Below are positions 22,999-36,654 of a DNA stretch of 64,000 nt, in pieces. Under the pieces are notes generated by a model, which saw only the letters and a program-made list of their open reading frames with translations, made no database searches and was not told the origin of the DNA. The first letter of the stretch is position 1. The number at the start of each line of letters is the position of its first letter. Made by a program: the position numbers and the translations under genes. This stretch comes from Hyalella azteca (lineage: Eukaryota > Arthropoda > Malacostraca > Amphipoda > Hyalellidae): contig NW_025947067.1 of NCBI RefSeq assembly GCF_000764305.2, positions 1-64,000 on the forward strand, in the 5' to 3' direction.

Positions 22999-25050
22999 TC
23001 GTGCATGTACATTACATGTACAATACTACATGTAAAATTCAAATCAAGGAAATGCCTAACTTTACGCAACTGCCCAATTGTTACGTGCGGAATTCCTATT
23101 GAGGATCGATACACATGATTCCTACTGAGTATCGTCACGAACAATTCAAACTGATCGAGGATCGTCAAGAACGAATAATACACAAACTATAACTCAGTAC
23201 TCACTGCAGTGAGTGACAGAGAGCGCATTTTCTCGTCGACGAAAACGTGAAGTCACGGACAGACGGACGGACTGACAGGCGGGCATGACGAGCTCAACAG
23301 GGCATTTTTTCAATAAATGAGAAAATGCGCTAAAAATGTAAATAATGTATTCGTATTCACGAAATACGAATTGAATTGTATTCAGAAGCCCAAATTGTGT
23401 CAATGATTACTTAAATTAAATTATTTAAACGCTATTCGTGTTAGAACTTTAGTTCAACACTACCATCACCGCTCGTCATTACTAGACGTAAAATTACAAG
23501 TATTTTTACGCCACAGATTCCACTGAACCGAATTCGGTTTACTGGAGCGTCAAAATGTCGCGTTGTTTTAGGCAACGCTGGATAGCTCGACCAAGACTAA
23601 AACTTGGGGCGTGCAAATTGACATTTTGAAAGCCAACAATGAGATGTGCAACGTTCTAACGACGTCTACGTGTGTCTTGACAATATTTATTCATGTGTAT
23701 CAATATGATGACATTGTTTCATTCAATCCCATTGTTCCATTTGTTGAAATATAATGAATGGAACACAGCTAAAAATGTGAAATGAATGGAACACAGCTAA
23801 AATATTATGAAAACAGCACTCTAAGTCGTTTTTTACTATCTTGTGGTAGGGTAAATCTTACCAACGCTGGAGAAAAAAAGTTTAAATTGCTTGGTGAATT
23901 CCATAAACATATGAACGAATTTATAACATCACTTATAAATAAAAGTGCAATTCATGAAATCCGAAAAATTCAGCCAGTAATACCCATTAAAGTACCCCTT
24001 ATGATTAGGGTGAATACTTAACATACAATTTCAATCACTCCTGGATTTAAATTTTATTAACATTGTAATAAAAATAAAACGAGTAAACTATGAAAACCTG
24101 TGCACCCAGATGGAATTATAATTTATTGAAACAACATTACATTCTCTGATTGTATCAATTGAAATCCGTGACTGCTTGCAACGGTAGTGATCATAGCCAA
24201 CACATATGGTGGATGCTCCGTGCCTTCCTCCCATATACACATTCGCCGGCGAGACCCCGCGGCCATTCCCTAGAGACGACCGTTTCCGCGGTTTCGGAAA
24301 GCGCCGCTCGCGATCTCGACGTCCGGACGTGACTCTTTTTTGAGAAGAAGCAGCTAAATGCAATGAAATTATTGCAAGAACTACGTATCTCTTCTTCGCT
24401 CCATGCAACCTGTACGGAACTGAAGTTCGGGCAGGCTCCAAGAGGCGAATTGACGCGAATATATGGCTTTGCAATAATTAAGCTGTGAAAAACTAGCTGT
24501 GCCAAAAAGTTACAATCCCGAGTGTGCAATCAAAAGTGCATAATTTGCAGCACGCTGTGCAAAGTGATCCTGCAAGCTGTGGAGCAAACTATACAAAAAT
24601 ATACCTACAACAAAATTAAGCTGCCAAAAACACGAGTGTGGCTAACTGTGTGCCTTAAAATTTCTGACATAATACCATCGATGTTGTCTCCATGGTTTCT
24701 CAATAGCCTCCGTCGGTCATTTTTTTCACCATTAGATATGTTATTCTTATAAAAAAACGTTTTTTCGACCGAGAAAAAACTTCCTATACATCTTTTGCAG
24801 CGTCGTCAGAAAATAATTCGTCTCGCATAGCAATGACCCACCAGACATATGGCGTTGCATCAACGTCGAATTAAACATTTGTTTCATGGAATTAAAGATA
24901 ATTAAACATCGTTTCAATATTATTGGTCTGGTGGAGAAAGGCACTTTACTTTAAATGCATCACATGACGCCAGAGTTACTACAACTGTGACAGGTTGATC
25001 CAATCACCGCCAGCCGCTGGTCGTTATAGGTACTATGCGTTTATCTGTAT

Positions 25051-25470
25051 ATGCAGGGAATGCCGGTCATGTATGTACATGGTAGGCATTTACGCGTGTG
25101 CAGGTTATTAAATATGCAGGTTCTGCAAGTTATGGCTGTTGTGCTGGTTATGCCTGCTGTTAGCGTCATGCATGTTATGCATGTTATGCAGGTTCTTCAA
25201 GTTATGGCTGTTCTGCTGGTTATGTATGTTATTAGCGTCATGCATGTTATGCATGTTATGCAGGTTCTGCAAGTTATGGCTGTTGTGCAGGTTATGCATG
25301 TTATTAGCGTCATGCATGTTATGCATGTTATGCAGGTTCAGCAAGTTATGGCTGCTGTGCAGGTTATGCATGCTATTAGCGTCATGCATGTTATGCAGGT
25401 TCTGCAAGTTATGACTGTTGTGCAGGTTATGTATGCTATTAGCATCATGCATATTATGCATGTAATACAC
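25051..25470. repeat. 72-bp higher-order repeat built from 9-mers
   Basis: Units starting TTCTGCAAGTTATGGCTG recur at about 25121, 25193, 25265 and 25337 (72 bp apart), then 25400 (63 bp, one 9-mer fewer). Inside are CATGTTATG 9-mers. The period is a multiple of 3, so frames of 90-156 aa stay open on both strands. Their composition is pure repeat, so I do not call a gene. Confidence 0.85.
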
Positions 25471-26019
25471 GCTCACTCATTGCGCACCACGCGATGCTCG
25501 TGTCCCATGCGCATGTCGTGATCACTCGAAGATGTTGCGTGCGCTAGCGTCAATTTCCGTTCACATGAAGCAATTTGTTGTTGTGTAAAGAATATTGCGT
25601 TGCTCCCCTGACAACACAATATTTATTGAAGCTCTAGAATCATATTCTAGTAACTCTGAACTATTGGTTATCTCAGTGCAAGAGGCGTGTCAATATGGAC
25701 TTCAAGTGTCAATATTGTCGGACGTCGGACGTACAATCTGAATTATAATCGTGTTTTGCTGCGCTATGGTTCACAACTGCAAAAAATTAGGACCACGTCT
25801 CAAATTTGAATTTCTAATAAAATGACTCCATATGCAGCGGGTAACGTGAGGAAATGAAAGTAAAAATTGCAATGTTGATCCCAATTGTGGTGATCCCAAA
25901 TTGTAAATAAAATCCAATAAATACAAATTTTAAATATTTAGATTTCAGTGAAAAATTTGGGAATTCTGAAGCAGCTTTACAATGTTACCAGTAGCAATTT
26001 CAGTTCTATTATCGTCAAT

Positions 26020-26140
26020 CATTTAGCTCCCTCATCAATCATTCAGCTCCTTCATCAATCATTCAGCTCCCTCATCAATCATTCAGCTCCCTCATCAATC
26101 ATTCAGCTCCTTCATCAATCATTCAGCTCTTTCATCAATT
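26020..26140. repeat. 20-bp tandem repeat (ATCATTCAGCTCCCTCATCA)
   Basis: Six copies, nearly identical, in AT-rich DNA. No gene. Confidence 0.85.
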
Positions 26141-27345
26141 AGATAACATATTTCCAACTCGGACATCATGGATGGTTAGTGACTAACTACTCTCTTGCCT
26201 CAGCGCATGAGCGTAGCGCATGACGGCGCACGACATGCGTTAAGGCGTGCGCAATGCCTGCGTTATTATGCGCATTAATTACGCTCATTATCCGACAGAA
26301 GCCTGTGCATGCGTACATCATACGTTGTTGGCTGTAACGATGACGATAACAATATTCAGTACGTCGTGGAACTCCTGACCATTAAACACAATAGCATAAT
26401 TATAAAGGGAAAACTATTCACAAAGGTCATAAAATGCAGGAATTCCAAACAATAGGAATCAATAAAAATCGGGTACACTTGACTAGAAATTAAGCGATTA
26501 AAATAAATAAAAATCGCTAAATAAACTGTTGAGCAGTTGAATGAATTCAAAACGGTTAATTTCTAAATTTATCATAAGAAAATTCTGTATTTAAGCAGGC
26601 CCATAAATTAGTTTCACAGGTATAATTAAGATTATTTTCGAAATACACACTTTTGTATTCGAATATCCAGCTTAAGAAACAGAAGTTGTTTATATTTTAT
26701 TGCCTGTCACGAATTGCTTCTCGCAGGCAACAGACTAAATGAATTCTATCGCTCCAAGCCATCGGCCTCGAATATTTCGTACAATAAATGTTTTGTTTGA
26801 TTTATAGGCCTCGTAGTCAATTACGTGACACCCTTGGAGGAAAATTTGACACGCGTTCAGCCCAATTCGATCAATTGCTGCGTCAATATAAAAATAACAA
26901 TTTTGTCAGCTATAAACCATACGAGCAGTTTTATTAGCTCGGTTTTGTGCGAGCTTTGTGACCACAGATACCAACATGGGGAGAAAGTCGATACACGCTT
27001 GCACCTCATTACGAAGGGAGGGATATACTTGAGGAATAATTTTGCACAACTTCAGAGGATCTAATTCTTCATATTCTGAACATCACAAGCTCAACGTCTT
27101 CATATTCTGCATAAACTCATTTAATTCCCTCTTATAGATGCGTTTTGATTGGATATAATTATCGCTGTATGTGAGCATTCATATATAATATACGTTTAAA
27201 AATTACTTTTTAAAGACAACACTTCTAAAAAATCCAATGTCTCCAATGTAAAACATGTACAATGAATTTCTAATTTTAATTTCAAATATTAAAAAAAATA
27301 ATTTGTAATTATTTTAATAATTAAAGGAAATTAAACTTTCAAAAT

Positions 27346-27670
27346 TATTTATTCTGTCAATTGATTCATGCATTGTCTCCTACTTTACGCAAGTCTGCAA
27401 AATTTCAAATAGATTGGACAGCTAGAAGTGTGTTAAATATCGATTATAAGATTTGTAGCAGACAAAATCATTTCTTCAATTTTTTTAATATTGCAAAAAT
27501 AATTTAATTTTTACATTATTTATTCTGTCAATTGATTCATGCATTGTCTCCAACTTTACGCAAGTGTGCAAAATTTCAGATCGATTGGAGAGGTAGAAGT
27601 GTGTTAAAAATCGTTTATTAGATTTGTAGCAGACAAACAACAAGAAGTGAAGTTAAAGAGAAGTGTTGTT
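27346..27670. mobile_element. duplicated non-LTR-like 3' tail
   Basis: A segment of about 175 bp with ATTCTGTCAATTGATTCATG, GCATTGTCTCC and TTTGTAGCAGACAAA is present twice in tandem. The second copy continues into AGAAGTGAAGTTAAAGAGAA, as in the copy at 17560-17700. No reverse transcriptase was seen, so these are probably truncated insertions. Confidence 0.5.
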
Positions 27671-28149
27671 AAAATAACGTACATATTTCTGTCAAGCGGT
27701 CAACCAACGATTAAGTAGAATTGAAAAGCGACATAAGTAACGCAATAATTACAAAATGCCAAACCAATTTCGGAAAAAGAGAAATGAAGCAAATGTTACT
27801 TTTCTGAACAAATCAAATGCACATGAGGAATTGAGTTCATGGTGATTTTATGAAGCCGAGGAGCTTAAAAAGAGGTGTTTATGGACAAGATTTGTTGACA
27901 CAAACTAAATACTATGTGATGAGAGCTTGAATTCGTCAGTTGTTTAAGTTTATCACTAACTGCGTAGATAAAGAGCGAGGTGCTCCTCATTAGTGCACAC
28001 GGAGGTCATTAAAACGAACTACCGTAAAGTGTGGCCGCCATAACCAACTCGTCGGGGAACTGTAACTCGTATCTCTGATACGCTGATAAGGCAAACGAGT
28101 GCGGTTGTCGACATGCATAACGCTGCTTAATATCGTCTTTCTTTCCATG

Positions 28150-28820
28150 GAGTGGTCAGGAGTGGAATAAGAGTGGAGTGGTCGTGTCCCTCTCTTTCGG
28201 ACGTGGAGTGTGGTCATCAGGAGTGGGGGAGTGGTCGTCTCCCACTCTCTCGGACGTGGAGTGTGGTCATCAGGAGTGGGGGAGTGGTCGTCTCCCACTC
28301 TCTCGGACGTGGAGTGTGGTCAGCAGGAGTGGGGGAGTGGTCGTCTCCCACTCTCTCGGACGTGGAGTGTGATCATCAGGAGTGAGGGAGTGGTCGTGTC
28401 CCTCTCTCTCGGACGTGGAGTGTGGTCATCATGAGTGGGGGAGTGGTCGTCTCCCACTCTCTCGGACGTGGAGTGTGGTCATCATGAGTGGGGGAGTGGT
28501 CGTGTCCCTCTCTCTCGGATGTGGAGTGTGGTCAGCAGGAGTGGGGGAGTGGTCGTCTCCCTCTCTCTCGGATGTGGAGTGTGGTCAGCAGGAGTGGGGG
28601 AGTGGTCGTCTCCCTCTCTCTCGGACGTGGAGTGTGGTCATCAGGAGTGGGGGAGTGGTCGTGTCCCTCTCTCTCGGACGTGGAGTGTGATCATCAGGAG
28701 TGAGGGAGTGGTCGTCTCCCACTCTCTCGGACGTGGAGTGTGGTCATCAAGAGTGGGGGAGTGGTCGTCTCCCACTCTCTCGGACGTGGAGTGTGGTCAT
28801 CAGGAGTGGGGGAGTGGTTG
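28150..28820. repeat. 53-bp tandem repeat, about 12-13 copies
   Basis: The unit contains GGAGTGGTCGTCTCCCACTC and CTCTCGGACGTGGAGTGTGG. Variant positions (TCATCAGG/TCAGCAGG, GTCTCCCA/GTGTCCCT) alternate between copies, suggesting local duplications of two- or three-unit blocks. The period is not a multiple of 3, so the open plus-strand frames here are repeat shadows. Confidence 0.92.
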
Positions 28821-30079
28821 ATTATTTTTCTTGATGTCCATGAAAAAAATTTTATAACGAGTATGAATAATTTCTTTTAGTATTTACGTTTGTCTATGAT
28901 AGTATTACATCAAATTCTAGGAAGATTAACGTGCGCTCACTGTTTGAAAAATATGAGATATTTTTATTTTTCCCACTCGGAATATCTTTCCTAATACAAG
29001 AAGCCAAAATCACATGAGCTCAAAGTCTTGACCTGCCAGTCGTGGTAGATTTTATACAACAGATGAATTTTATTTATTAAAACTTGATATATGTATAAAT
29101 ATATGTAGCTATTTACGGAGATGCACTAACGGCCGCTAATATTGAGATGAAACGTTAGAATAATAATTCCGTGAAGTGTAAATGAAAGTATACACGATCT
29201 GCAATTAGTGACATTAATGAGTGACATGGAGATAGAATGGCTGGACTGTTCTACACCAAGAATTTCAAGACATGAATAGACCAGACAATCGATGCACACA
29301 ACCTCTACTTTGATGGACCGTAAAATGCATCAATCTCGCTCACACTGCGCATAAGCTATGAAGTAAACTTTGATATTTGTGTGAATCGTTCATTTACCGT
29401 TATAAAACACAACTTTTAGGAATTCGGTCAGATGATTTTCATTATTGCGTTGGATTCAATTTGAAATGGACAGCTAAAGAATAACGGTGGATACCTATAA
29501 ACGGTGGACAGCGAAAGAATAAATGTATCATCGAGAACAATCATTCCAGCTGAGTGCTTCTGCTGATGAAATTCTTATGGACTTATGGAAAGGTCCGTTG
29601 GGCGGTCCGCTAGCGCCGTGATCGGTCCCGTAAATCACGGTTGGAAAGTTCATTAATACTGCGAGCGTCCGCCGCTCCAGCATCGTCGGAATTTATTGTT
29701 CTTCGATGATGCCTGTGAGCACTTATTGCTTCTGTTCCTGGGGCAGTGGAGCTTATATGTTGCTTTATGTTATTGAAATTGTTTTGTTTTATAATAAATA
29801 TTTTAGTTGACGTTGATTATCAAAATTCCGGCGAGGAATGGCGCTGAACGATTTCATATGGCGCCTCAGATGTCCTCACGTAGCATAATCAGGAAATCCG
29901 AATGAAACAATTTCAGTGAAATCGTTTCGTCTTATAAGAAGCAAATCCGCGTCGTCAAATGTTGTGTAAAATGCAGGCTCGAGAAATATTAACAGAAGGT
30001 TGTTAGCCTTTCTTTAATACCGAACAATATTTATTTCTCACAAACATTCAATTTTTGAAATTAGTGTTAGTCATAAATA

Positions 30080-30615
30080 ATTTTGTTTGTTTATAACTAT
30101 GCATTCAAATTCAATTTACACTCATGATGCTTCTGATCATAATGATGGTCTATATTTAGGTACAGCTATAATATGGATTGGTGTTTGTTATAAATATTAT
30201 TGATTGTTTATAACTATGTATTTAATTTATCCATGATGTTTCTTATCATTATGTCGGACTATATATAGGTACAGCTATAATATGAATTGGTGTTAGTTAT
30301 AAATATTATTGATTGTTTATAACTATGAGTTTAATTTATCCATGATGTTTCTGATCGTAATGATGATCCATATTTAGGTACAGCTGTAATATGGATTGGT
30401 GTTAGGCGTAAATAATATTGATTGTCTATAACTATGTATTTAATTTATCCATGATGTTTCTTGTCATTATGATGGACTATATTTAGGTACAGCTATAACA
30501 TGGATTGTTGTTAGTTATAAATATTATTGATTGTTTATAACTATGTATTTAATTTAACCATTATGTTTCTTATCATTATAATGGGCTGCATTTAGGTACA
30601 GCTATAATATAAATT
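30080..30615. repeat. 109-bp tandem repeat, about 5 copies
   Basis: GTTTATAACTATG recurs at about 30089, 30206, 30315, 30424 and 30533. Units also carry CCATGATGTTTCT and TTTAGGTACAGCTATAATAT. No coding frame. Confidence 0.85.
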
Positions 30616-31312
30616 TTTTAACCAAGCTGTTGAAGCGACGTCAATAAGAAAGTAACCCCGGTTTCGCCAGAGTAACAATGTAAAGATTGAGTTTAAATTT
30701 CTCGTGGTTCACCTTTTAAGCACAACTATCAACATGGATGAAAGTGCTTGGTCCGGTTAGTGTGGAATTTATTCGCAATTGTCCGCGAATGTCGGACCAT
30801 AGAACACGTGTTAGTGTCATTTAGCTCTCACTTCGTTGAGCTTAACTGGCACATCATAAAAATTTTATACTTCAATGAAAGCGATGTAAACTCGCTTGCA
30901 AAACTGAGGTAAGTATTCAATTTTTTTGGCCCGGCAAGCAAGCTTCAACTGATGCGAAGAGATTTTACTTAAATTATACAAAAGCTTAACGTGATTGCAA
31001 TAAAAAATTGTTTGACATTTATTTCTAGTTATATCGTTAACATGCGTTATTCTTCATTTTTTAAATTTGAATTTTATAACAAAACTTGTAAGTCTTATAT
31101 ACACGCACTCACAATTGGAACGTTTCATTTTACTAATCTTGAGATCGGTAAAATTCAATTTTATTTTAACAATTGACTGAGCGATAACCAGCCTATCCAA
31201 ATATTTTAATTCAAAACAGTAATATGAATCTAATATGAAGTTGTGCAACCTCAGTACAAGTATGCGTGGAAATTTTCATCGCTTTGGAACTATTTGAACT
31301 TGACATGGCGAT

Positions 31313-31435
31313 CACTGTTCCCAGCGATCCCTGTCCCAGCGATCCCTGTCCCTGCAGCGATCACTGTCCCAGAATCACTGTCCCAGCGATTATTGTCCCA
31401 GCGATCACTGTCCCAGCGATCACTGCCCCGCAACA
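31313..31435. repeat. 15-bp tandem repeat (CGATCACTGTCCCAG)
   Basis: About eight imperfect copies. The two 74-aa plus-strand frames here are translations of this repeat. Confidence 0.8.
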
Positions 31436-34011
31436 CCGAAACTATATTACCAACTTTTACCATGTGACGATCATTTTAATCAGTGAATAAACCACTTAAC
31501 AATTTTTTTTCCGGCCTTAGGTTTTCTACGGGGTTTTAAGGTGATCAAGTGAGGTGCGGTCACGTGACCGAGGTTTTCAAGTGCCGTCTTCTAAAAATGA
31601 TCCCGAAGTTTTAAAGAAAAACGCTGAGGAGGTCGACAAAGAGCGGAAGTTCTCGCTAACGACGCTTGCTAATGCCACGTCGAATAATTATACCCTCGTG
31701 TTGTGTTTCCAGCTACTTAAATAAAATCTTTTTTAATGGGCTGCGTCGAAAATACTGTTACATTCGCCTGGCCTAAATAAATAAATATATAAATAAAATG
31801 TCTTCTAACATAGCCGAGCGATAGTACGTGATCGGCTGTGGTGTATTTCCGTGATATCTGTGAGATGGCTGCTAAACACTAAAGATAAACATATTCGCGT
31901 CCTTGGTTTGTGCTTTTAATAAAGTTTCTATTTATTAAAGGAAAAAATTTACAGTTCTCTGTGTTTTACCAAATAAATTTCTCTTTCCCTAGAATGCCCG
32001 AATACGTTTTCAAATTCGGCTACAAAAATCCACATTGATCCCATGTAATAAATGTCTTCTCCAATAAAATAACTGAAAATTTCTAAATCGAGTAAGTTAA
32101 TTCCCTTGTTAAGTTAATTTCTAGCCAAAACGGAAGAACAAAGCCCAGTAATCACACGAAGCGTACAAATGCGACGCTGATTGCCCTGCGCCGTCACCTC
32201 GTCAGCAGCGGAGGGCGCGTGAGGTCGTCGTTTCACGACGCACAAGTCACGGCGAAATTAATTTTGGTGAAATTCTTCAGTGAAAATCAAGCGTTTGGGC
32301 TTTCTGGCAACATCGGCAAACTTCCTCTGGCTCGGCAAACTTCCTCGATTGGTATGGGTTCGCGTTTTATTTCTTCTTTATATGATGTAATCCCATTTTG
32401 ACAACATTCACGATACTTTAAATGCTTTCGAATAAATTGCTAGTTTTTGCATCGAAAAGTCAGATGCATTTAATGATTCGTAAAGTAAAATACTGGCAGT
32501 TAAAATATGGAGTTTTTTTTGCAATATCAATGGATTATGCAGGAGCCATATTATACATTTGAAATTTTTGTTCGTAAAAATTTTGTAACAAGTGCCGATG
32601 AAATACAATTTTTTGTAAGAAATATAGATGAGAATACATTCAGGGAATCAGTTTTACCCTCCCTGTTAACCTGGAAACTCTCTTAAAGGTAATCGCCTTT
32701 CCTTCCTCATCAATCCTGCTTTCAGGTCTTTCGCAAAAATGTAATAAAAAGACATACCAGATCCACGTTATGCTTCCTCACGACTTCGGCGTTCAAAGGT
32801 GAGCCACAACGGTTGGAGGTTAAACGCGCATGCGCAATGCGCTCGTGTTTTGTTACCAAGATTGGCACACGCGCTGTATCTTCCTTACGACTCTTAAGAA
32901 ATAAATGGCGGTTCTTTACAGGGGCGCTACTGATTGACGTAGAGTTGATGACAAGCGGTGGTGAAACTTTACGTGTAACTCGAGTTCCGTGAGTGAAAAT
33001 TACTTAAATAAATACCTACTTGACATTTACCTACCATCATTGGCATTAACCGTCCCAGTTACTTCAAACTAGGCGAAACTTTTTCACTTCCTTAAGGCTA
33101 CCCAGTCTTTGCATGGAAAAAATTCGCACATAAAAATACAACTTGTTAGTCGAGTGACAGTAAATTAAGTTATACATTCAATTTAGTATACAGTTAGCTA
33201 CGAGTAGTATTGACGACGTTAAATGTTTCTGAAAATATAGTAGAAACGTGACACTTCTCTCATGTATGCATTTCTACGAACTTCCACCGGAGGGATTCTT
33301 CGTAAGGGCTCCCGAGCGGCTTATTACGGGCATTTATATTTCGTATTACGCGTGTGATGTTCAGACTACGGAATACAATGTGAGCAGCTCTGTCGTGCCC
33401 AATACCCATCATCAACATTAATTTGGTAAGTGTGCACACGGATGAAACGTCATCGTGAGATTTTAATTTTTCTTAACTTCCAACCTCTAGTGAGAAAATC
33501 GAATTTTGAATCAACATTAAAGTTACGTCCAGTGTCAGCAACCGATTTTATTTTCAACAGCGCGACATTTTGGTCATAGGCTAAGCACAAATCGCATGTG
33601 GAATAATAAACTATTTTCCAATTACAATGAATCGTCAAATTTCCTTTACCAATAAAAGAATGACTCGGCAGACATAGTATGCCATATTTATAACTCTTTC
33701 TAACATGAGTAAAACCAATCGATCACTTCACTAGAAAAACGAGCTCTCGACAGCGGTACCGCCTCTGCTAAAGCGTAATTCGTTTCCTAGACCAGCATTA
33801 TGAACCCTTCTAGCCATTACCATATCCTTCTTTTTGATCCGTTTTTCCAACAGCATAAACTTTCTCTTAGGACTTCCCAGTTCTTAAAGAAAATCCTTGT
33901 TCGAGCTATCATATAGCCCGCACACCCATACGTATATCGGCAGCCCGATACCGCTGTCAGTCGCATTAGCTTTATTCTAGCAATCACAGCCCAGCACAGT
34001 AAGTCCGATAC

Positions 34012-34755
34012 CTTACAGGCAGCATGAACCCTTTCCAGCAGCATAACCCTGCACTGAAAACCCGATGCCTCCCCGGCAGCATGAACCCTTTCCAGCAGCA
34101 TAATAACCCTGTACTGAAAACCTGATGCCTCTCCAGCAGCCAGAAACCATACCAACAGCATAATAACCATGTACTGAAAACTTGATGCCTCTCCACCAGC
34201 ATGAACCCTTTCCAGCAGCATAACCCTGCACTGGAAGCCCCATACCTTCCCGGCAGCATGAACCCTTTCCAGCAGCATAATCCTGCACTGAAAACCCGAT
34301 GCCTCCCCGGCAGCAATGAACCCTTTCCAGCAGCATAACCATGCACTGAAAACCCGATACCTTTCGGCAGCATGAACCCTTTCCAGCAGCATAACCCTGC
34401 ACTGAAAACCCTATACCTCTGCGGCAGCATGAACCCTTTCCAGCAGTACAACCCTGCACTGAAAATCCGATTCCTCCCCGGCAGCATGAACCCTTTCCAG
34501 CAGCATAACCCTGCACTGGAAGCCCTCCTTTCCAGCAGCATAACCCTGCACTGAACACCCGATACCTCTGCGGCAGCATGAACCCTTTCCAGCAGCACAA
34601 CCCTGCACTGAAAACCCGATACCTCTCCGGCAGCATGAACCCTTTCCAGCAGCATAACCCTGCACTGAAAACCCGATACCTCACCGGCAGTACAACCCTA
34701 CACTGGCAGCCCGATATCTCTCCGGCAGCATGAACCCTTTCCAGCAGCACCCCCG
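34012..34755. repeat. 57-bp tandem repeat, about 13 copies
   Basis: The unit contains CAGCATGAACCCTTTCCAGC and AGCATAACCCTGCACTGAAA. Because 57 is 19 codons, minus-strand frames of 191, 223 and 255 aa run through it in different phases, giving repeats such as GYAAGKGSCCR. Copies with length changes shift the phase. No splice context or conserved flank supports translation. Confidence 0.9.
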
Positions 34756-35789
34756 ACCCTTCCAACCCCATCATGCGCACGAGCCACTAGCCCCAGGCTG
34801 CTGTAAAGCGTCGCGCTCCGGCGGATGCCGGATGTGGCTCGCTGCCGTGCGTCCGCAGCACCGACAAAACTGATTACCATTAGCAGCGTTCGACAACCCT
34901 GGCGCTGCGTGCTCGTAACTTGCTACGGTGGTCGTCAATGATTGGTTGAGAGCTGCGTGCTCCTAACCACTTAAGGTGGTCGTAAGTTCCTGAATAAATT
35001 CTTTCCCAGTAAATTCCACGATGGTCGTACACTCTACGATGTTCGTGAATTCTAACAGAGTGTAGACCCAGTACCTCAATGGATCACTTTGTAATAAATC
35101 ATGAAATTATAATTAGATAATGCAGTATATAAAAGCTTTATGCAATAATAACTGTCAAATACTACCATTGAATTAATTCAGAGTAATTCAAGTTAACCGT
35201 TTAACTTGAATTACTAAACGAAAACCTCGAGGTTCTTTGCAGCCTCTTGGAAAATTTAAATGTGTCACGAAATCCAAGCGGAGACATTAGTCTACTGCAC
35301 AAGGTTGAACAAACTGACTCCGGATTGCTGTCAATCTAGCGAATCAAGAACGATCTAATGCAGCTGATTGCTTTAGCCTTGTACCGTTTAATGACGCTTT
35401 GTATGTTCTGTCCACTAGAGAAATGCCACTTGTACACCCTTGACTACTTCCGCGGTCACGTCGCTCATTGTCATTAATCTCGCTTAAATATAGTTAAAAC
35501 TTTATTAATTTCATTCAATAATTAAATCTTGACATAAGTTAAGAAATTTGTGGTAAGTAACGAACCCTGCATTCGGTTCTTTTATTATTAAAAGAAGTTG
35601 TCAGGAAAATTATTATGAATTTAATCAATATTTTCCAGTCGTCATATTATAACTATTTCGTGTTCGATGACTTGACGACTTGAATTATTCAGTATAACCA
35701 ACCAATTCTGACAACTTCCTATTCGAGAATTTATCCGTTTTTTCAGGCTTTATTGAAAGAAATATTGTGTGATAAATAATATCAGTCAG

Positions 35790-36056
35790 GTATGCACTTC
35801 ATTGTAAAGTCGCTCTATGAGATTTATTAGTTGAAGAAGAGCGAAGTATGCACTTCATTGTAAAGTCGCTCTCTGAGAGTTATTAATTGAAAAAACGTGA
35901 AGTATGTACTGCATTGTCAAGTTGCTCACTGAGAGTTATTAATTGAAGAAGAGTAAACTATGCACTTCATTGTCAAGTTGCTCACTGAGAGTTATTAATT
36001 GAAGGAGAGTGTAGTATGCACTTCATTGTAAAGTCGCTCTCTGAGAGTTATTAATT
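35790..36056. repeat. 56-bp tandem repeat, 5 copies
   Basis: TATGCACTTCATTGTAAAGT recurs at about 35791, 35847, 35903, 35959 and 36015, exactly 56 bp apart. Confidence 0.9.
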
Positions 36057-36654
36057 GTTGAAGAAGATCCTCTTCTGCAAGTGACGGACGTTGCAATGAG
36101 AAAAAAGCAACTCGAGCGCTGCTGCATCGCTCGCTATACCGGAAATCTCGTGGATTCCATATTGCATGTAACTTGGTACAACGAACGAAAACCTCGCAAT
36201 AAAGAACAAGAAACATATGTTATCATTAAGCTTTAACGAAAGTATTTATTCCCGAATTCACTATTACATTAGTTCTCACAAGAAAATATTATTTCTCTGG
36301 GACTATACGAAACATAAAAATTTTGCTGCGCTTACGTAAAAGTTCCCTGCAATTCCACCAATGCTTTTAAAGAAACCAAATTTTACAATCCTAACTTCAC
36401 CTGCTTAACCGCCGGTTGTTCGTGCTAGAAATATCCCCCCAACATATAATATAAATTTGGTTCAACACCCTCGTACATACAAACTCTTCCAAAGAAGTGA
36501 CGAAAACATAAAATCGGTATTTCAAGTATTAATGATACATAAAAAGCCAAATTTCTGTGCCGAAATTATAAACATCGACATGAAACGCCCGACCACTAAT
36601 AGAGACCTAATATTCCTTCATCAAGATGCCGCAATAAGCCAGACTCTGGACTGT

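Noticed and set aside
25051..25521. 156-aa plus and 122-aa minus frames rich in Met/Val or His/Asn
   Set aside because: Products of a 72-bp repeat built of 9-mers, open on both strands.
28152..28821. Overlapping plus-strand frames of 64-128 aa
   Set aside because: Translations of the 53-bp array in three frames; no splice or codon support.
29560..29600. Hammerhead ribozyme core (CTGATGA ... GAAA)
   Set aside because: The conserved words are present but stem II does not pair and no stem III cleavage site is visible.
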